Counted from the stretch's first letter, positions 1 through 11,206 are shown. The stretch: 64,000 nucleotides of DNA from Salvia splendens (GCF_004379255.2 NC_056047.1:32831855-32895854), one strand, 5' to 3'. Notes: generated from the letters alone by a model not told the origin. Program-made: numbers and translations.

Positions 1-164
1 GTAGGGTCGTTGTTTTACACCCGTAAGAACGACACAACGAAACGACGACGCAAAAGATTGAGTGTTCAACCACCAGTTGTCGTGACGCGAGTCATCGAGT
101 GATCGAATTTGGGCCATCCGCACACTAAAGGTTAACGGGAAGCCAGTTTCCGCTCCCCGCCCTT
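1..164 (-). other. ITS2 3' portion of a degenerate 45S rDNA fragment
   Basis: Read on the minus strand this stretch looks like the distal half of a plant ITS2: a GGGGCGGA-like block, a CTCGCGTCACGACAA-like block, and a TGGTGGTTGAACACTCAA block followed by a degraded CGTCGTC region. It continues the ITS2 that starts at 1778 on the other side of the solo LTR. 26S rDNA would lie off the left edge. Recognition is from memory of plant ITS2 structure, with many differences, so this is a decayed copy and not a functional array unit. Bases 165-169 (CTGCT) are the left copy of the target-site duplication of the solo LTR. Confidence 0.7.
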
Positions 165-169
165 CTGCT

Positions 170-1747
170 TGTCGGGGTTTGGAGCCGCTTGCACAGCGGA
201 AGACTTGTACAAAACAAATAAATCAGACGTAGGATCTATTTGACCGATTATGGAATTAATCTATTCACATGTTAATACAGAATTGCAAGCTAGAACGCAA
301 ATAATTCATGCTCAAAGAATATAAATCCTAAATCACGAATTCCACGGTTTAGAGTTACTGATTTGATTCTCTAAAGAATCATTGATTTGTCGCACCTTCA
401 CCACGATGATCTTCAATAATAGACCACGGATCTTCTGACTGGTGTCCCGAACTGTATTCCGACATCAGTGTGGGCTGATCTTATCGAAACACTAGGACTC
501 GAATAAAGAAGACAGAACTTTCTCACGGAGGAGGAGCTGAAGATCTCACGGAGGAGAAATTCAATTAGGAAAAATCGTTCCTTTCTCAAATATGAGAGTG
601 GATGAAATTTTTCCACAATGATAATTGTATTTTTCTGTCTGCTTTATTCTCCTATTTATAATAGTTGCATATTGGGCCCAGTCAGGGATCTATGGAAGGT
701 TTTGGATATGGGCTACCCCAATTAGCTTTTTACTAATTAAATTGAATCAACAATTTAATACAAGCTTATATTGGAATATTACGAGCAGCCACTACAGACG
801 TAATATTGACCTCCCCATCCAAATCTGAAATTACAAGTAATCTGGGTTTCCATTTTATTTATTATTTATTTCTCGAACTTAAGATATAAATGTCCATTAA
901 TTAATTAAAGTCTGCTATGGACTTAATTAATTAACATCTTATTAATTCCAAGAGTGGACTTAGCAAGAAACACTTATTTATTATTTATGGAATAATTAAA
1001 TTCCAACTGGCCAGTTTCCTAACAATAAAACCTTGTTCAAGCTTCTCTTGAGGACATTATCAAACGAGACTCACCTCGCGCACGATTCAACATAATAGCA
1101 ATCCTAGCACCGCTAGATAATGATCACCACTACCCAATATACCTGGATCGTTGGGTGACGAAAAACCCGCACCTTTGGTAAGTCAAAGTAGTACATACTA
1201 AATATCGTATGCTCAATGCTAACGTACATTGATTAAGAAATAGATATTTATCAAGACATAGTCTTTCAGTAGATAGCATAAATACACGTCTTGCTATTAG
1301 ATCCATTTAGTGCTATACCACACCAACGTCATCTTATTTCAATAAGGCTTAGAAATAATCGGACTGACATTCCAACCTTTCACGATAGGTAGCCAAAGCC
1401 TATCTAGGTTGTGAAATTCTTCTTTTTCTTTTGCAAAGAATTGCATAGAACGGACTGTAGTTACCTTAAATTGGACGCGGTCCACAACCAGTATACTAAG
1501 TAAAAGACTTAGGCTTTGTTTACTTCTTATGCATTTAAATATTTATAAAACATCTTATAAACGCACAAGCAAACACAATGTAATAACATACTGATTCTAT
1601 TCGTGCAAACTGCTCAAATAATACTGAATCGGGTTAAAAGTGGATTGTAGAGTTTTCCGTATGCAAGCAAGATTCAATTCGCGTGAACTCGTTCGAAACA
1701 TGCTTAAACTCGCTCGAAACATGCTTTTCAGTATACTAAACCTAACA
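170..1747 (-). mobile_element. Copia-family solo LTR inserted in ITS2
   Basis: About 1.58 kb related to the LTRs of the two full-length Copia elements at 36605 and 54180, but clearly more diverged. Shared blocks include the GATCTTCTGACTGGTGTCCC region, the ATTGGGCCCAGTCAGGGATC region, the CCACTACCCAATATACCTGG region, the AATAATCGGACTGACATT region and the terminal TAGG/CCTAACA. It starts TG and ends CA on the plus strand and is flanked by a perfect 5-bp duplication CTGCT (165-169 and 1748-1752). No internal coding region or second LTR is present, so it is a solo LTR left by LTR-LTR recombination. Minus orientation follows from similarity to the oriented full-length copies. Confidence 0.85.
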
Positions 1748-1778
1748 CTGCTGAGCACAGGGTGGGGGGCGAAGCGAT
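1748..1778 (-). other. ITS2 5' end
   Basis: On the minus strand this is the first part of ITS2 directly after 5.8S, including the CGCTTCGCCCCCCACCC-like start typical of plant ITS2. It is cut at 1748 by the solo LTR. The first five bases repeat the CTGCT found at 165-169. Confidence 0.7.
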
Positions 1779-1840
1779 GCGTGATGCCCATGCAGACGTG
1801 CCCTCGGCCAAATGGCATTGGGCGTAACTTGCGTTCAAAG

Positions 1841-1875
<35 letters not shown>

Positions 1876-1942
1876 TGTATCGCATTTTGCTACATTCTTC
1901 ATCGATGCGAGAGCTGAGTTATCCGTTGCCGAGAGTCGTTAT
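1779..1942 (-). rRNA. 5.8S rRNA, degenerate copy (pseudogene)
   Basis: The minus strand reads as an approximately 164-nt plant 5.8S rRNA, the expected length. The plant-conserved 14-mer GAATTGCAGAATCC is exact (1856-1869), as is TTTGAACGCA. The conserved CGATGAAGAACGTAGC block carries C to T (GAATGTAGC), followed by G to A changes (GCGAAATGCG read as GCAAAATGCG). Other changes appear in the AAGTTGCGCCCGAAGCC region. These transitions fit decay of methylated, silent rDNA. It is flanked by ITS1 (1943-2076) and ITS2. Open frames across it are by-products of rRNA sequence and not genes. Confidence 0.85.
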
Positions 1943-2076
1943 GACATTTGTAAGACATCCGGTTGCCCCCACACGGTCCGCGAACGGGGTGGGGGGGACG
2001 CTTCGTTAAGTATTCCTTGGCGCATTCCGCGCCGGGGTTCATTAGCCCGCACGACGTGACACGAGGGAGCACGCCG
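1943..2076 (-). other. ITS1 fragment of the rDNA copy
   Basis: Directly upstream of 5.8S on the minus strand. It contains the conserved angiosperm ITS1 core, seen as GGCGCGGAATGCGCCAAGGAA-like sequence at about 2013-2033, and a GGGCTAATGAACCCC block. It is GC-rich and ends abruptly at about 2076, where plus-strand LINE sequence begins. No 18S sequence is present. Confidence 0.75.
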
Positions 2077-2639
2077 GCGGGGGATGAGAGAGTAGGGGGC
2101 TCCATCCCAACTGAATATAAGATAAAGAACATGGTGGACACGTGTGCCTTGCTCGGTTTGGAAGACATCATGTCGAAGGGATGCAAGTACACTTGGACGA
2201 ACCATGCTATCTCGAGCAAGATTGATAGGGCCATGATCAACAACGCTTGGTTCACCAAAGGTTACTTGGCTAGTACGGAGTTTTAGCCATCGGGACCGTA
2301 CACAGACCACTCACCGGCCGTCACTACCCTCTTTGGTAACATTGTCTCGTACCCAAAGCCTTTTAAATTCTTTAATTTTTGGCTCAAGCATGCATGCTTC
2401 AATAAGCTCATGGAGGATAATTGGGCCTCCAACATCCGAGGGAAGGCTCAATACGTGCTCGCCAAACTAGGGAAAGAATTCAAGAAGCATCTCAAGGAGT
2501 TCAATTTCAAAGAGTTCAGTGAGCTCTCAAAGAGGGCCAAGGAGGCCGGGGAAACCTTGCCCTTCGGATCCAGATCACTAATCAGAAGAAGAAGACTGTC
2601 TACCTTGAGAATTCTGAAAGGGAATATTATAAGCAAAAA
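2077..2639 (+). pseudogene. LINE-1 ORF2 endonuclease fragment (5' part)
   Basis: Encodes the C-terminal half of an APE-type endonuclease of a plant L1-like LINE. Visible motifs are a KIDRAMIN block and a YTDHSP block (catalytic D-H pair), followed by the start of the linker to RT. It closely matches parts of the LINEs at 20650 and 26970. A TAG at about 2284-2286 interrupts the frame between the two motifs, and a short deletion lies near 2560. The 5' end is fused to rDNA ITS1 at about 2077 and the 3' end stops in AGCAAAAA at 2639, where a Gypsy LTR begins. The same LINE resumes at 17653. Confidence 0.8.
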
Positions 2640-4207
2640 TTTGTGACTTTTTTTATGAGGATGTTGTTTTGGGAAATTCAATTATGAAATTTAATTTCTA
2701 TGTGATTGAGTTAATTATGTGAAATTAGTAGTTGTGAGTTATGTGAAAGAATGTGATTGAATTTCCAATGTGTGAATTAAATTAAATAGGATCATGCATA
2801 ATTATTCTAGCCATTTTTATTGGAATTTCCGGCCATCCTATTTATTGGAAATAATATTTTCTTTCTTGGATTTAATTAATTGTTTTGGGATATTTATCCA
2901 AATTAAATCCAAACCAAATTGTCCCTATGTTATTCTACATGATTTTCGACCCATTATCCCTCCCTTGAAATTTTCGACTTCTCCTAGTCATTAGGAGAAG
3001 GAATTATTTTGTTGATTTAATTGGTATCTTGTTTGTCTCCTTCCTTGAATTAAAATCCAATTAAATCTTACCATATCGAGCCAAATCTCTGTATATCCTA
3101 TTTTAATTAGGATTTGTCTCTTTCCTTCTTTGAGACCTCATTATTTTCGCCCATATGCCTTTCAATTACTTGTGGGATTAATTAATTTGTTACCTATTTT
3201 GTGGGAGTCTTTTCCTACAAGAAATTACCAAATTTAAATCTTATTCCTATTTAATTTGAGGATTTAAATATATTTTCCTTGTTTACATCCCACTTCACAC
3301 GCCTATTTTCTTTAATTTTGGAATTTATTCATTGACTTCTATATTTTATTCTTCCACAATTTTAATTGCCTTATTTAATTATGGGATTTATCCTAGACTA
3401 TAAATTAAAAGAACCCTAACCCTAGCCCTCATATTTTTCGCCTCCCTCTCTTCTCTCCTCCCACACGTTTTTTTCCTCTCTTCCTCCCATTCTCCACCAA
3501 TTCCTTGTTCTTGCATCATTGTGGAGTTGGAAATTCAAGATTCATCGAAGAATCGCATCATTCGTCATTCCTACCGATTGTTTTTCAAGAGAAAGGTATA
3601 CTTTGATTCATCTTTCTCCTTCTTACCATTGAATCAATGTTTCTTGATCCCCTCGTGCATATAGTGAGTGTAGAAATCGTAGATCTAAAAATTAATCGGT
3701 TGGGAAGGATGTTTGCATGAGAAAGTATGTGTATGTGCGTGTACGTATATGTGTGTGTGAGTTTGTGGGTGATTCATTGGTGAATGCTATGTGTAAATAG
3801 GGGAACATGGTTGTGATGTCGTTTTTGAAGCATGAATATGTATGTGTGGACGAATGATAGACAAACCCTAGTTTGTAAATGTTGAGCATGAAAACTGTGG
3901 TGTTCGGACAGTAGGTTCCGACGCGTGTTTGGCCTACCAAACGATCTTATTTTGGCACGAATTTTTCACTGAGTGAAATTTTATGTGTCTTCTGTGTTGT
4001 GTCAAAATTTCAGCCCCTCTTGACCAAAGATGAATTTTTAACGAAGTTTTCAATTGAACTGCCAGTCCTGTCAGAATTTGTATTCTCGTCTAGTGAGTTT
4101 CGTTTTTGTTTTGACCGACCTAAAGATGTGATTTTGTTGTGGATTTTTAACTGGATGAACCTTGATGTGTCTACTGTGTGGTGACCAAATTTAGCTTCAA
4201 AAGATAT
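2640..4207 (+). mobile_element. Gypsy solo LTR, left part (interrupted)
   Basis: This is the reverse complement of the long Gypsy LTR at 34936-46742. It resumes at 16347 and ends at 17652 in GGTCGTGACA; summed length is about 2.87 kb. The LTR's own start (TGTAGCACCCCG in the other copy) is missing, and the junction lies inside a shared AAAAA. It is AT-rich and non-coding. A TATA-like CTATAAATTAAAAG at 3398-3411 is followed by CCTAACCCTAG telo-box-like sequence. The last five bases, GATAT (4203-4207), are the target duplication of the Athila-like insertion. No internal Gypsy region accompanies it here, so it is called a solo LTR. Confidence 0.8.
3398..3411 (+). promoter_or_regulatory. TATA-like box of the Gypsy LTR
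   Basis: CTATAAATTAAAAG in the middle of the LTR, followed within about 15 bp by a CCCTAACCCTAG telo-box-like stretch and a pyrimidine-rich tract. The opposite-strand copy near 45810-45845 keeps the same TATA and CCTAA arrangement. The promoter role is inferred. Confidence 0.4.
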
Positions 4208-5724
4208 TGAAAGAGCAGGTTTGCGTAGATGTCGTTCAAGCAAGGATGTATCCTACTGATCAGGATGAAACAATCCCCTGCTAAGCCTAAACCTGGTATC
4301 AATAAATCCTCAACCCTCTTCTACTGGGTAGTATAGTGAAGGTAGGGGTCAAATCCCACAGAGATGGTGATGGTTGGAATGATTGTGGTGATGTTCTGGA
4401 AGGGTTTGGTTTAGCTACCACGCTTGGGTTGAGTCTCTACCTAGACGGGAAATTAAGATGGTGTCCTACTGACTAGGAAGGGTGAATTGTGGTCGACATG
4501 TAGTGGTGTACGTGGAATTATGGTGAATGCGGTGTAACAGAAAATATGCGGAAAGTAATATGTTTCTATAAAAGGCTAAACAGAAAAGCAGGGAATAAGT
4601 GGTAGTTGTGGTGACTAGGCTGACAAATCTGCAGGATGTAATTAAAAGTAAAGGACAAAAGCAAAAAGGTATCTAAAAAGTAAAGTGGTCCCCAACATTG
4701 GATATGGACATCATCTTCTTCAACAAATACAAACTAAATCAGAAGAAAAACAAACCAGATCCATCACCATTAAAAACACAGATTAACAACTCAAGAAACC
4801 AGATCTACAAATTAAACCTTAAACAAACAGATCGAAACCTGAAACTGCAATTACGCCCACTGGTCAACATGCAAGTATGCAGAAACCTCGTGAACAGGGC
4901 TTTCCACTCTTAACTAATTCAGGTCTAAAAACTAAAGACAATCTAGGCTAGCGAACACAGAAAGTTTAACTATGTAACTTAAAACATGCGATTCAACACT
5001 GGAGATTACCGTAACAGCTAGATCTAAATTATCTAGGCAGAAATAAAAAAGAAAACGAAACGAACCAGAACGAAAACAACTTCATAGCACTTAGAAAACA
5101 TTTGGAATCACAACTAAAACTTTAAAGTACGAAATTGTTTGAGAACACAGCAGATCCAACGAAGGAACACTAAATGCGAAAACTAAGAAAGCAAGTAAAA
5201 GGTGTTTTGCCACTTCGGGCGATAGGACAGTAACACGGCGGAAACACGCTGGCTGGAACGAGAGAATGGACTCCGGGAAACTGACGATCTTCAAATGACC
5301 ATGGCTGTGGCGAGGAATGAGAAACTCGAAAGATAATGCAGAAGGACTGATTGACCGAAGAGAGATTGCTAGCTAAGTTTAGGAGTTCACTAACTACTTG
5401 ATGATGATTCTCTCTCCAAGTGACTTCTTTATATAGGGAGGCCTCCCTTGATTTTTAGGGTCGACTCTCGGCGTGAAATGACTCTTTTCCCCCTTGCTAG
5501 CGGTTGATCTGTCCCAGCTATCCTTCTTCTCCATCTCGAGCCATTTTTGCATGTATACTGGTCAGTACGTAATCGTCCTGACGCCCTTTTCACCTGAAGT
5601 ATCTGATGCTTTGCCTACTGGCTAGAACACTCAACCTGCACACTTAAGCAACTTGTTTTGCAGATAAAGTTCAAATATGCACATCATACTGACCAGTAAC
5701 CAAGGCCTAGAATGCGACTTATCA
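4208..5724 (-). repeat. Athila-like 3' LTR (complete)
   Basis: 1,517 bp bounded by TGAAAGAG and GACTTATCA. It matches the truncated LTR at 15812-16341 and the solo LTR at 28930-30393. On the minus strand a TATATAAAG-type TATA box lies at about 5428-5437, giving the likely U3/R position. The GGTGTTTTGCCACTTCGGGC region is the point where the 5' LTR copy starts. Confidence 0.85.
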
Positions 5725-7563
5725 AACTGCTCACACTTATCACATGCTTGTCCTCAAGCGTGAAGACAAACAAAAGAAGTAAGTCGTATTCTAGCCTGGT
5801 TACTCCCCTGACCGACTCTACCTAAACTAGACTCTATACCACGACGCAAAGAAAAACACTTGAACAAACACAGAAAAACACACAATCAAACATAAAAAGA
5901 CTAAAACACAAAGATTGGGCTATATTTTCAACCATCCCTCCCATCCCCTCGGGATTAGGTGCAATCCGGCCTTAGACAGCCTTGAGCTTCCGCCACCCCC
6001 TCTTTCTTTCCCAGTCAGTATATCCGCTTGTCAAGATCGCCCAAACTCTCAGCCAAACACTAGGTTCACTCAGTCACTCATACCTTACCAGGACGATTAG
6101 GACTGCATTCTCTCAATATGCTCAACCACAATTGCTTCGGACTTAGATCTCACGTGCAGCTACTGAAGGACTTAAAGGCTTGTAATGTGGCTATTGGTTG
6201 GTAATGTTTTGGGGTGGATGTTCCTAAGGCTCTAGGTTCAAAATTTCTGCTTCATTGAGGTGGGAGAACTGTGTGCACTCGGGCTTCTGGTTAGTTGCTT
6301 TTCTTGGCTGGTGCTTCTGGCTGGGGTCTCCAACTGGTCAGTGGCTTCTTGTGGCTTCGCCACCCTTATACCTTCTTCATTTTTTTGTGGTCGAGTTTTT
6401 TTTCTGACCATTTTCTTCATATTCTTTCTTCTTCTCTTTTTTTCTCTTTTTTTTTCCTTTTTCCCATGTGGCTTCGCCACCCTTATACCTTCTTCTTCTT
6501 TTTTTTGTGGACCTGGGATGACTCCCTGGTCGAATTTCTTCCAAACTTTCTTGTCCAGCTGGATTCTACTTTCTTGTACACCCTTCTAACCAGTAAGCTT
6601 CATTCACTTCATGCCTTGCACACACACAGTCCAAGTGGCTAGGGGTATTTATCTGGGTATAAAGAGTTAGAAAAGAGGTTCTAAAGGTGGTTTTTTTTTT
6701 TTTTTGGGGAGGGGGGGTTCCTACTGCCTTCAGTGTTGCTACACGCAGTCACTTCACCCTAGGCAATTTGTGGCAGCCGCTCTTTTCTTTTCTAAACATG
6801 TGGAAAGTGGTTCCACTTAAAGCTTATAACTCACATTTTAAGAGGGCTTCCGTGTTTTGCTCTAAGTATGGGCTTTTCTCTCATACTCACATCATCTATC
6901 CTGGCTAGGAGGTACTAAGGGGGGTGGTTTCTGTTTTCCAGCATGTCTTATTTCCCTCAATTGCCCTCACCGTCAGCTCAAGACAGTTGAGTTTTAAGCC
7001 CAATCAACACACAAAATAAAAAAAACTATACCTAACAGGACACTAACACAAGCACAAACACAGACCACACATATACACATTCATCATACTGGTCATTGCG
7101 TCCCCCCTCCCACTTCACAAGTGTCTGCCCTCAGATAGGGCTGTGAAGTGGAAAAGGTAATGGCCAGTATGATGGACACATAGACAAACAGACAAAAACA
7201 ACATATTAAAACTAAAACTTCGCACACTTAGGCTATGGAATGGGCAAAGTGGGAGAGTTTGAAAACCTAAACAGAAACCAACAAACAAAACACACATATA
7301 TACAAAACTCCTCACACTTAGGCCATGCAATGGGCTACGTGTGAGCCAACATGCTTACGAAAAAGAAAACAGAAAACATAAACACATGCGCCAAAAAGAC
7401 AAACCCTTTACTTCTCACACTTAGACTATTTTATAGGCTAAGTGTTAGAAATGGGGTTTGCACACAAACAACAAATTATACTATCTAAAAAAAACAATTA
7501 AAGTACGAAAAAAACTAAAAACTGAAAATAAAAAGAAAACTAACTTGTCAGGTGGGGTGGTGG
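5725..7563 (-). other. Athila-like 3' non-coding region with repeated hairpins
   Basis: 1.84 kb between the post-pol gene and the 3' LTR; no convincing gene. On the minus strand the PPT region next to the LTR reads ATAAGTGTGAGCAGTT, preceded by CTTGAGGACAAGCATG, a context known from Athila-type elements. Related TAAGTGTGAG motifs recur inside imperfect inverted repeats at 7223-7254, 7311-7345 and 7414-7448, and another hairpin pairs 7110-7119 with 7142-7151. Two perfect GTGGC-TTC-GCCAC hairpins sit at 6351-6363 and 6468-6480, each followed by a CCTTATACCTTCTTC tract. Long pyrimidine runs (6370-6500) and a T run at about 6690-6710 complete the region. Confidence 0.6.
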
Positions 7564-10500
7564 TCACTTGTTCCTCCTGCTCCTTCGCGGGGCAGGTTGT
7601 GGTGCAGGTGGTTCTTCTGGTTGCCCCTCCTCATTCTCGGATTGCTTGTTCCCAGATTCTGCCGACTCTTCGGCATCTCCTTCCTCTTGTTCCGCCTCTT
7701 GTTTCTGCTCTGCTTCTTTCGTCTCGGTTAATACCTCCTCTGATACTCGTGGTTCATTAGCTCGGCCTCCATGGCCACTTGGTTCAACAGCTTCCTCTTG
7801 GCATCGTTGTGTTAAGTCCATCAATATCTCGTCTATCACAGACGCCATACTAGCCATTTCTGTTATCAACCGGTGGTTTTCCTCTCCTAGCCTGGTAACA
7901 ATCGTCTCCAAAGCCTCTTGCTTCTGACTCTGCCTCGTCTGTCCTGCAGACTCCTTCAGGATCCCTTCCATTACTGATGATAACCGTGTCATTTCTGATC
8001 TCATCTGTCTGTTTTCCTCCGCTATCTCGTCCACAGCCTTCTCTAGCCTTTCCTGTCTCTGCTCCTGATCTTGTGTTCCCGGATGTGCTGCAGATCTCCC
8101 AGTCGGTATAGCTTCTTCTCCCATTGCGTAGAAACGTGGTACGCCCTGCCTCATGTAAACGGTGTTCGTTCGGACGAACAAAGGTGTATCAAAGAGACCA
8201 GGAAGATCCACCATGATCTTCGGCCTCCGTGATGATGATGTTGTTTCTGACGAACACTCCCAAGATATGGCAGAGAGTGAGGTTCCTTGCTGGGTGGGTG
8301 GCAATTAGATGGCATTGGTAGGCAGTCCAAAAACCCAAATGTAACTTCCTTCCATGCTTGGCGCACCAGAGAAGATATAACTCCGTCATCGATGTCCTAA
8401 CAGCAAAGTTCGACTGCCCCAATAAATTAAAATCCAGGTAAAGCTGTACAAGACGCAGAATTGGGTTGTTGAAATGAACGGAGCGGGAAATAGTGGACTG
8501 GAATTGCCCTGCATCAGGGTGAGTAAGTTCCTCCCAGGCTTCCTGGGGCTCAAATTCCACATGTCTGCGGGGAATTCCACGCTCCCTACTTCTCCACTTA
8601 GGCCCTATGGCCTCCTCTAAACTGCACATTCCCAGACGCACGGTCCTCTCAATCAAGCTCATCCGTATCTCTCCGCCAAACAGCCTAAAACTGATATATT
8701 CCTCATCTAGATCAGTGGTGACCTCCTAAAGGTCGTGAAAAACTCCTTCGCTAATCTAACCGGGACACTCGGATCCCCATTCTCCAACAACCATTCGAAT
8801 CCTAACGCGTTCAAATAAGAGAGAAACTGCTCGCGGGCACCTAACTCATCTAAAGAACGAATATGAAGTACCTTTCCACTTTTCACCTGCTTACTCCCTT
8901 TATCCTTGGTATCGAAAGCTTTCTGTAGCTCCTTCGAGTCGAAGAGCTTCATCTCCTCCACCAGATCATCAGTAAGGTCCACTGTCCAGCGCCGGTACCT
9001 CAGTCTCTCTACCGGTGGGTGGACTAACTCCCGATGATCATTCTAAAGTTGTTGTTCGGCGTACTCATCATCCTCCAAAGAGATATCACTGTCGGAGGTT
9101 GATTCCTCGCTGGCAGCGTATTCGCTATCGCTTTGTTCCCTCCGGTGTTCCTGGACTCGCTGAACTGACTCAGTAATGACTATGCCAGTGTTCACTGTAT
9201 GTGGCTTCTTGTTGCTGGGCTTCTTCTTCATAAGGGCCTTCCCTTTTCATTTTCTCTCCTCTCGGTATCTAACTTCCTCTCCGTCATCTTTGTCTTTCTA
9301 TTCTTCGGGTTCCTTCTCAGCTTGTGTTGAAAGTGGATCCTGGGTAGTAGGACTGGTCTCCTTGTGGCCTACTGACCTGGATGCGAGGTCCAGACCCTCA
9401 GCCATCCCGTCAGCCTCTTCAGCTTGGCCACTCAGTGTTGGAGAGACTGCTCCGGTTTCCATTGCAGTATCCTCTAGGTCAGTAACAGGTAAAGACTCCT
9501 CCCCAGGTTTTGTGGGAGTGGTCCTCTCTTCTTCACTCAAGATCTCCTCGGGATCTGCCTTTGTGTTCGGCTTCGCCTTACTAGCTGCCCACTTCTCTAA
9601 GCATCTTTGTGACACCCTCTTTGGCTTCGGCTGTTCTGCCCTAGGGTCGCCCTTCAACACCAACTTCCTCTTGATGGCCTTTGGTTTTACTACTGGTGGC
9701 ACCACTGGAAGGGGTACATCAATCTCCAATTCTGCTTCCTTTGTTCCCGTTTCCTGTGCTTCAACAAGTGTGTCACCCCCCTCTGCTTCTGGCTGGGATG
9801 ATTCCGGCATAATTTCTTCTTCCCTATCTTGGCTTTCCGAGCTGTTTCTTTCTTCGGCTTCTTCACTTTCTCCTACTGCTCGTGATGAGAGGTCTAGCCC
9901 CTTAGCCACCACGGCAGTGTCATCTTCCATCCGATTGACATCATCTAAAATAGCCTGAAATTCCTCATCGGTCATTAGGCCCTGCTTCTTGGCTGATTCG
10001 TTCAGATCTATCTCCTCCCTCGCCACGTTTCGGGGAACGACTTCCGCCGTCAGCCTTTTTTCAGATCCGACTTCCCCCTGTAGGTTCCTCTGTTCCTGAC
10101 CTTTCCTCGCTTCACGTTCTTCTGAGTCGGAATCATAATGAGCGGAAATGGGGTCAATCTCCATTGAATCACTGTGTTGTGGAGTTTCTGAGGGTTCCGA
10201 GGACTCATGTGGTGCGGTAGTCGATGGAGCTTCTCTTTCTGGTGGAATTTCGGAGGAAGTCCCAATGGAGGTGGGGAGTGTTGCTGTAGCTGGTACAATC
10301 AGTTCCGAAGGATTTTCTCCGATTACTCTCTCTTGTCCCCCGATTTGACCAAAACCGGCCAGCGCCGCCGACCAATCCCTATTAGGGTCCTGCTGTCGAA
10401 AAAACACCGCCATTGCTTCCAAGGAGACCATTGTTGGCGCCTGAGGAGTCGGCTTTGAAGTTTGCGGTTGTGGTTGTGGGCTAGGTGGCCGTTCTTCCCG

Positions 10501-10584
10501 CGGCGGTGGTTGTGGGCTCGGTGGCCGTTCTTCCCTGCGGGTTGAAGTGGGTTTGATTTTTGTTGCCCGTGCTTTCTTTCCCAT
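7564..10584 (-). pseudogene. Post-pol ORF of Athila-like element (putative plant transposon protein type)
   Basis: A roughly 1,000-codon gene downstream of pol, starting at an ATG at 10584. The first 428 codons are open (10584-9298): a basic start, two REERPPSPQP repeats, then a long Asp/Glu/Ser/Pro-rich, probably disordered region with two related GLDLSSRAVG/GLDLASRSVG motifs. Stops follow, then open segments 9231-9043 and 8982-8707 in the same frame, a frameshifted segment 8662-8189, and return to the first frame for 8304-7564. The 8982-8190 part (FFTTFR, then HFNNPILRLVQ, then LYLLWC) resembles the domain known as putative plant transposon protein (Pfam Transposase_32, from memory). The C-terminus has two heptad-like segments, an acidic tail and a basic APRRSRRNK end. 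Function is unknown; an env-like role is sometimes proposed for this position, but I see no transmembrane segment. Confidence 0.7.
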
Positions 10585-11206
10585 GGTTGTAGTGGTGATT
10601 TGGTGGTGGAGATTCGGAGTTTAATTTATGGGCGAGATGGAAGAAAAATTTTTAAAAGTGAAAATGAAAATGAGGGTTTGTGAAGGAGAAAGGTGAAGAC
10701 GGTATGGTTAAATGAGGAAGAGAGCGAGCAGTTGTGGGTAGTTGTAACCGGCTATGGGAGGTATCCGGTCGCGTCGTTTCAAAGGAGAGACGGTTGAGAA
10801 TGCCGGCTCCTGATTGGCTGGCGTCTCCTCTCTCTGCTCACGCGCCTTCTCCAGCCGCTGCCACCCTGCAAAAGCTGCACAAACTTTAATTCAAATTTTC
10901 GTCCTCTCAATAATTCCCCCTATACTTGCCTAAAAATGAAAATAATTCAAATGGACACTTAAATAAAAATTGAAATAGCACCAAATAAGCAATCTCGTGG
11001 TCAATGCATACTTCAAAATAATATATAAGGCCCGAAAATATTTTTGGGTTTTCTAAACATTAACATGCAAAGGTTTAAATCAATTAACTACCACATATTC
11101 ACAATATTTACATCTTTTCCTAGGCAATTTAGAATTCTACGTGGCCAGTAAGTGTAGACTTTCAAAAGAATTGTCCTAGTGGAATTCTAAATTCCTATCC
11201 TACTGG
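10585..11206 (-). other. Athila-like spacer between integrase and post-pol gene
   Basis: 622 bp with no supported coding frame. It holds the minus-strand region upstream of the 10584 ATG, and the palindrome TACTGGTCAGTA begins at 11201 at its edge. It may carry a promoter or splice acceptor for the post-pol gene; nothing decisive is visible. Confidence 0.4.

Noticed and set aside
1597..2310. Several overlapping open frames of 100-140 codons on both strands
   Set aside because: They overlie the 5.8S and ITS sequence and partly the LINE; 5.8S is known to give such spurious frames.
6260..6642. Phe/Leu/Ser-rich plus-strand frames of 109-115 codons that look like membrane proteins
   Set aside because: They are translations of pyrimidine tracts on the antisense strand of the Athila-like 3' region, with no homology or context.
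9176..9958. 260-codon plus-strand frame, Ser/Phe-rich
   Set aside because: Exact antisense of the acidic post-pol ORF; composition is explained by the reverse complement.
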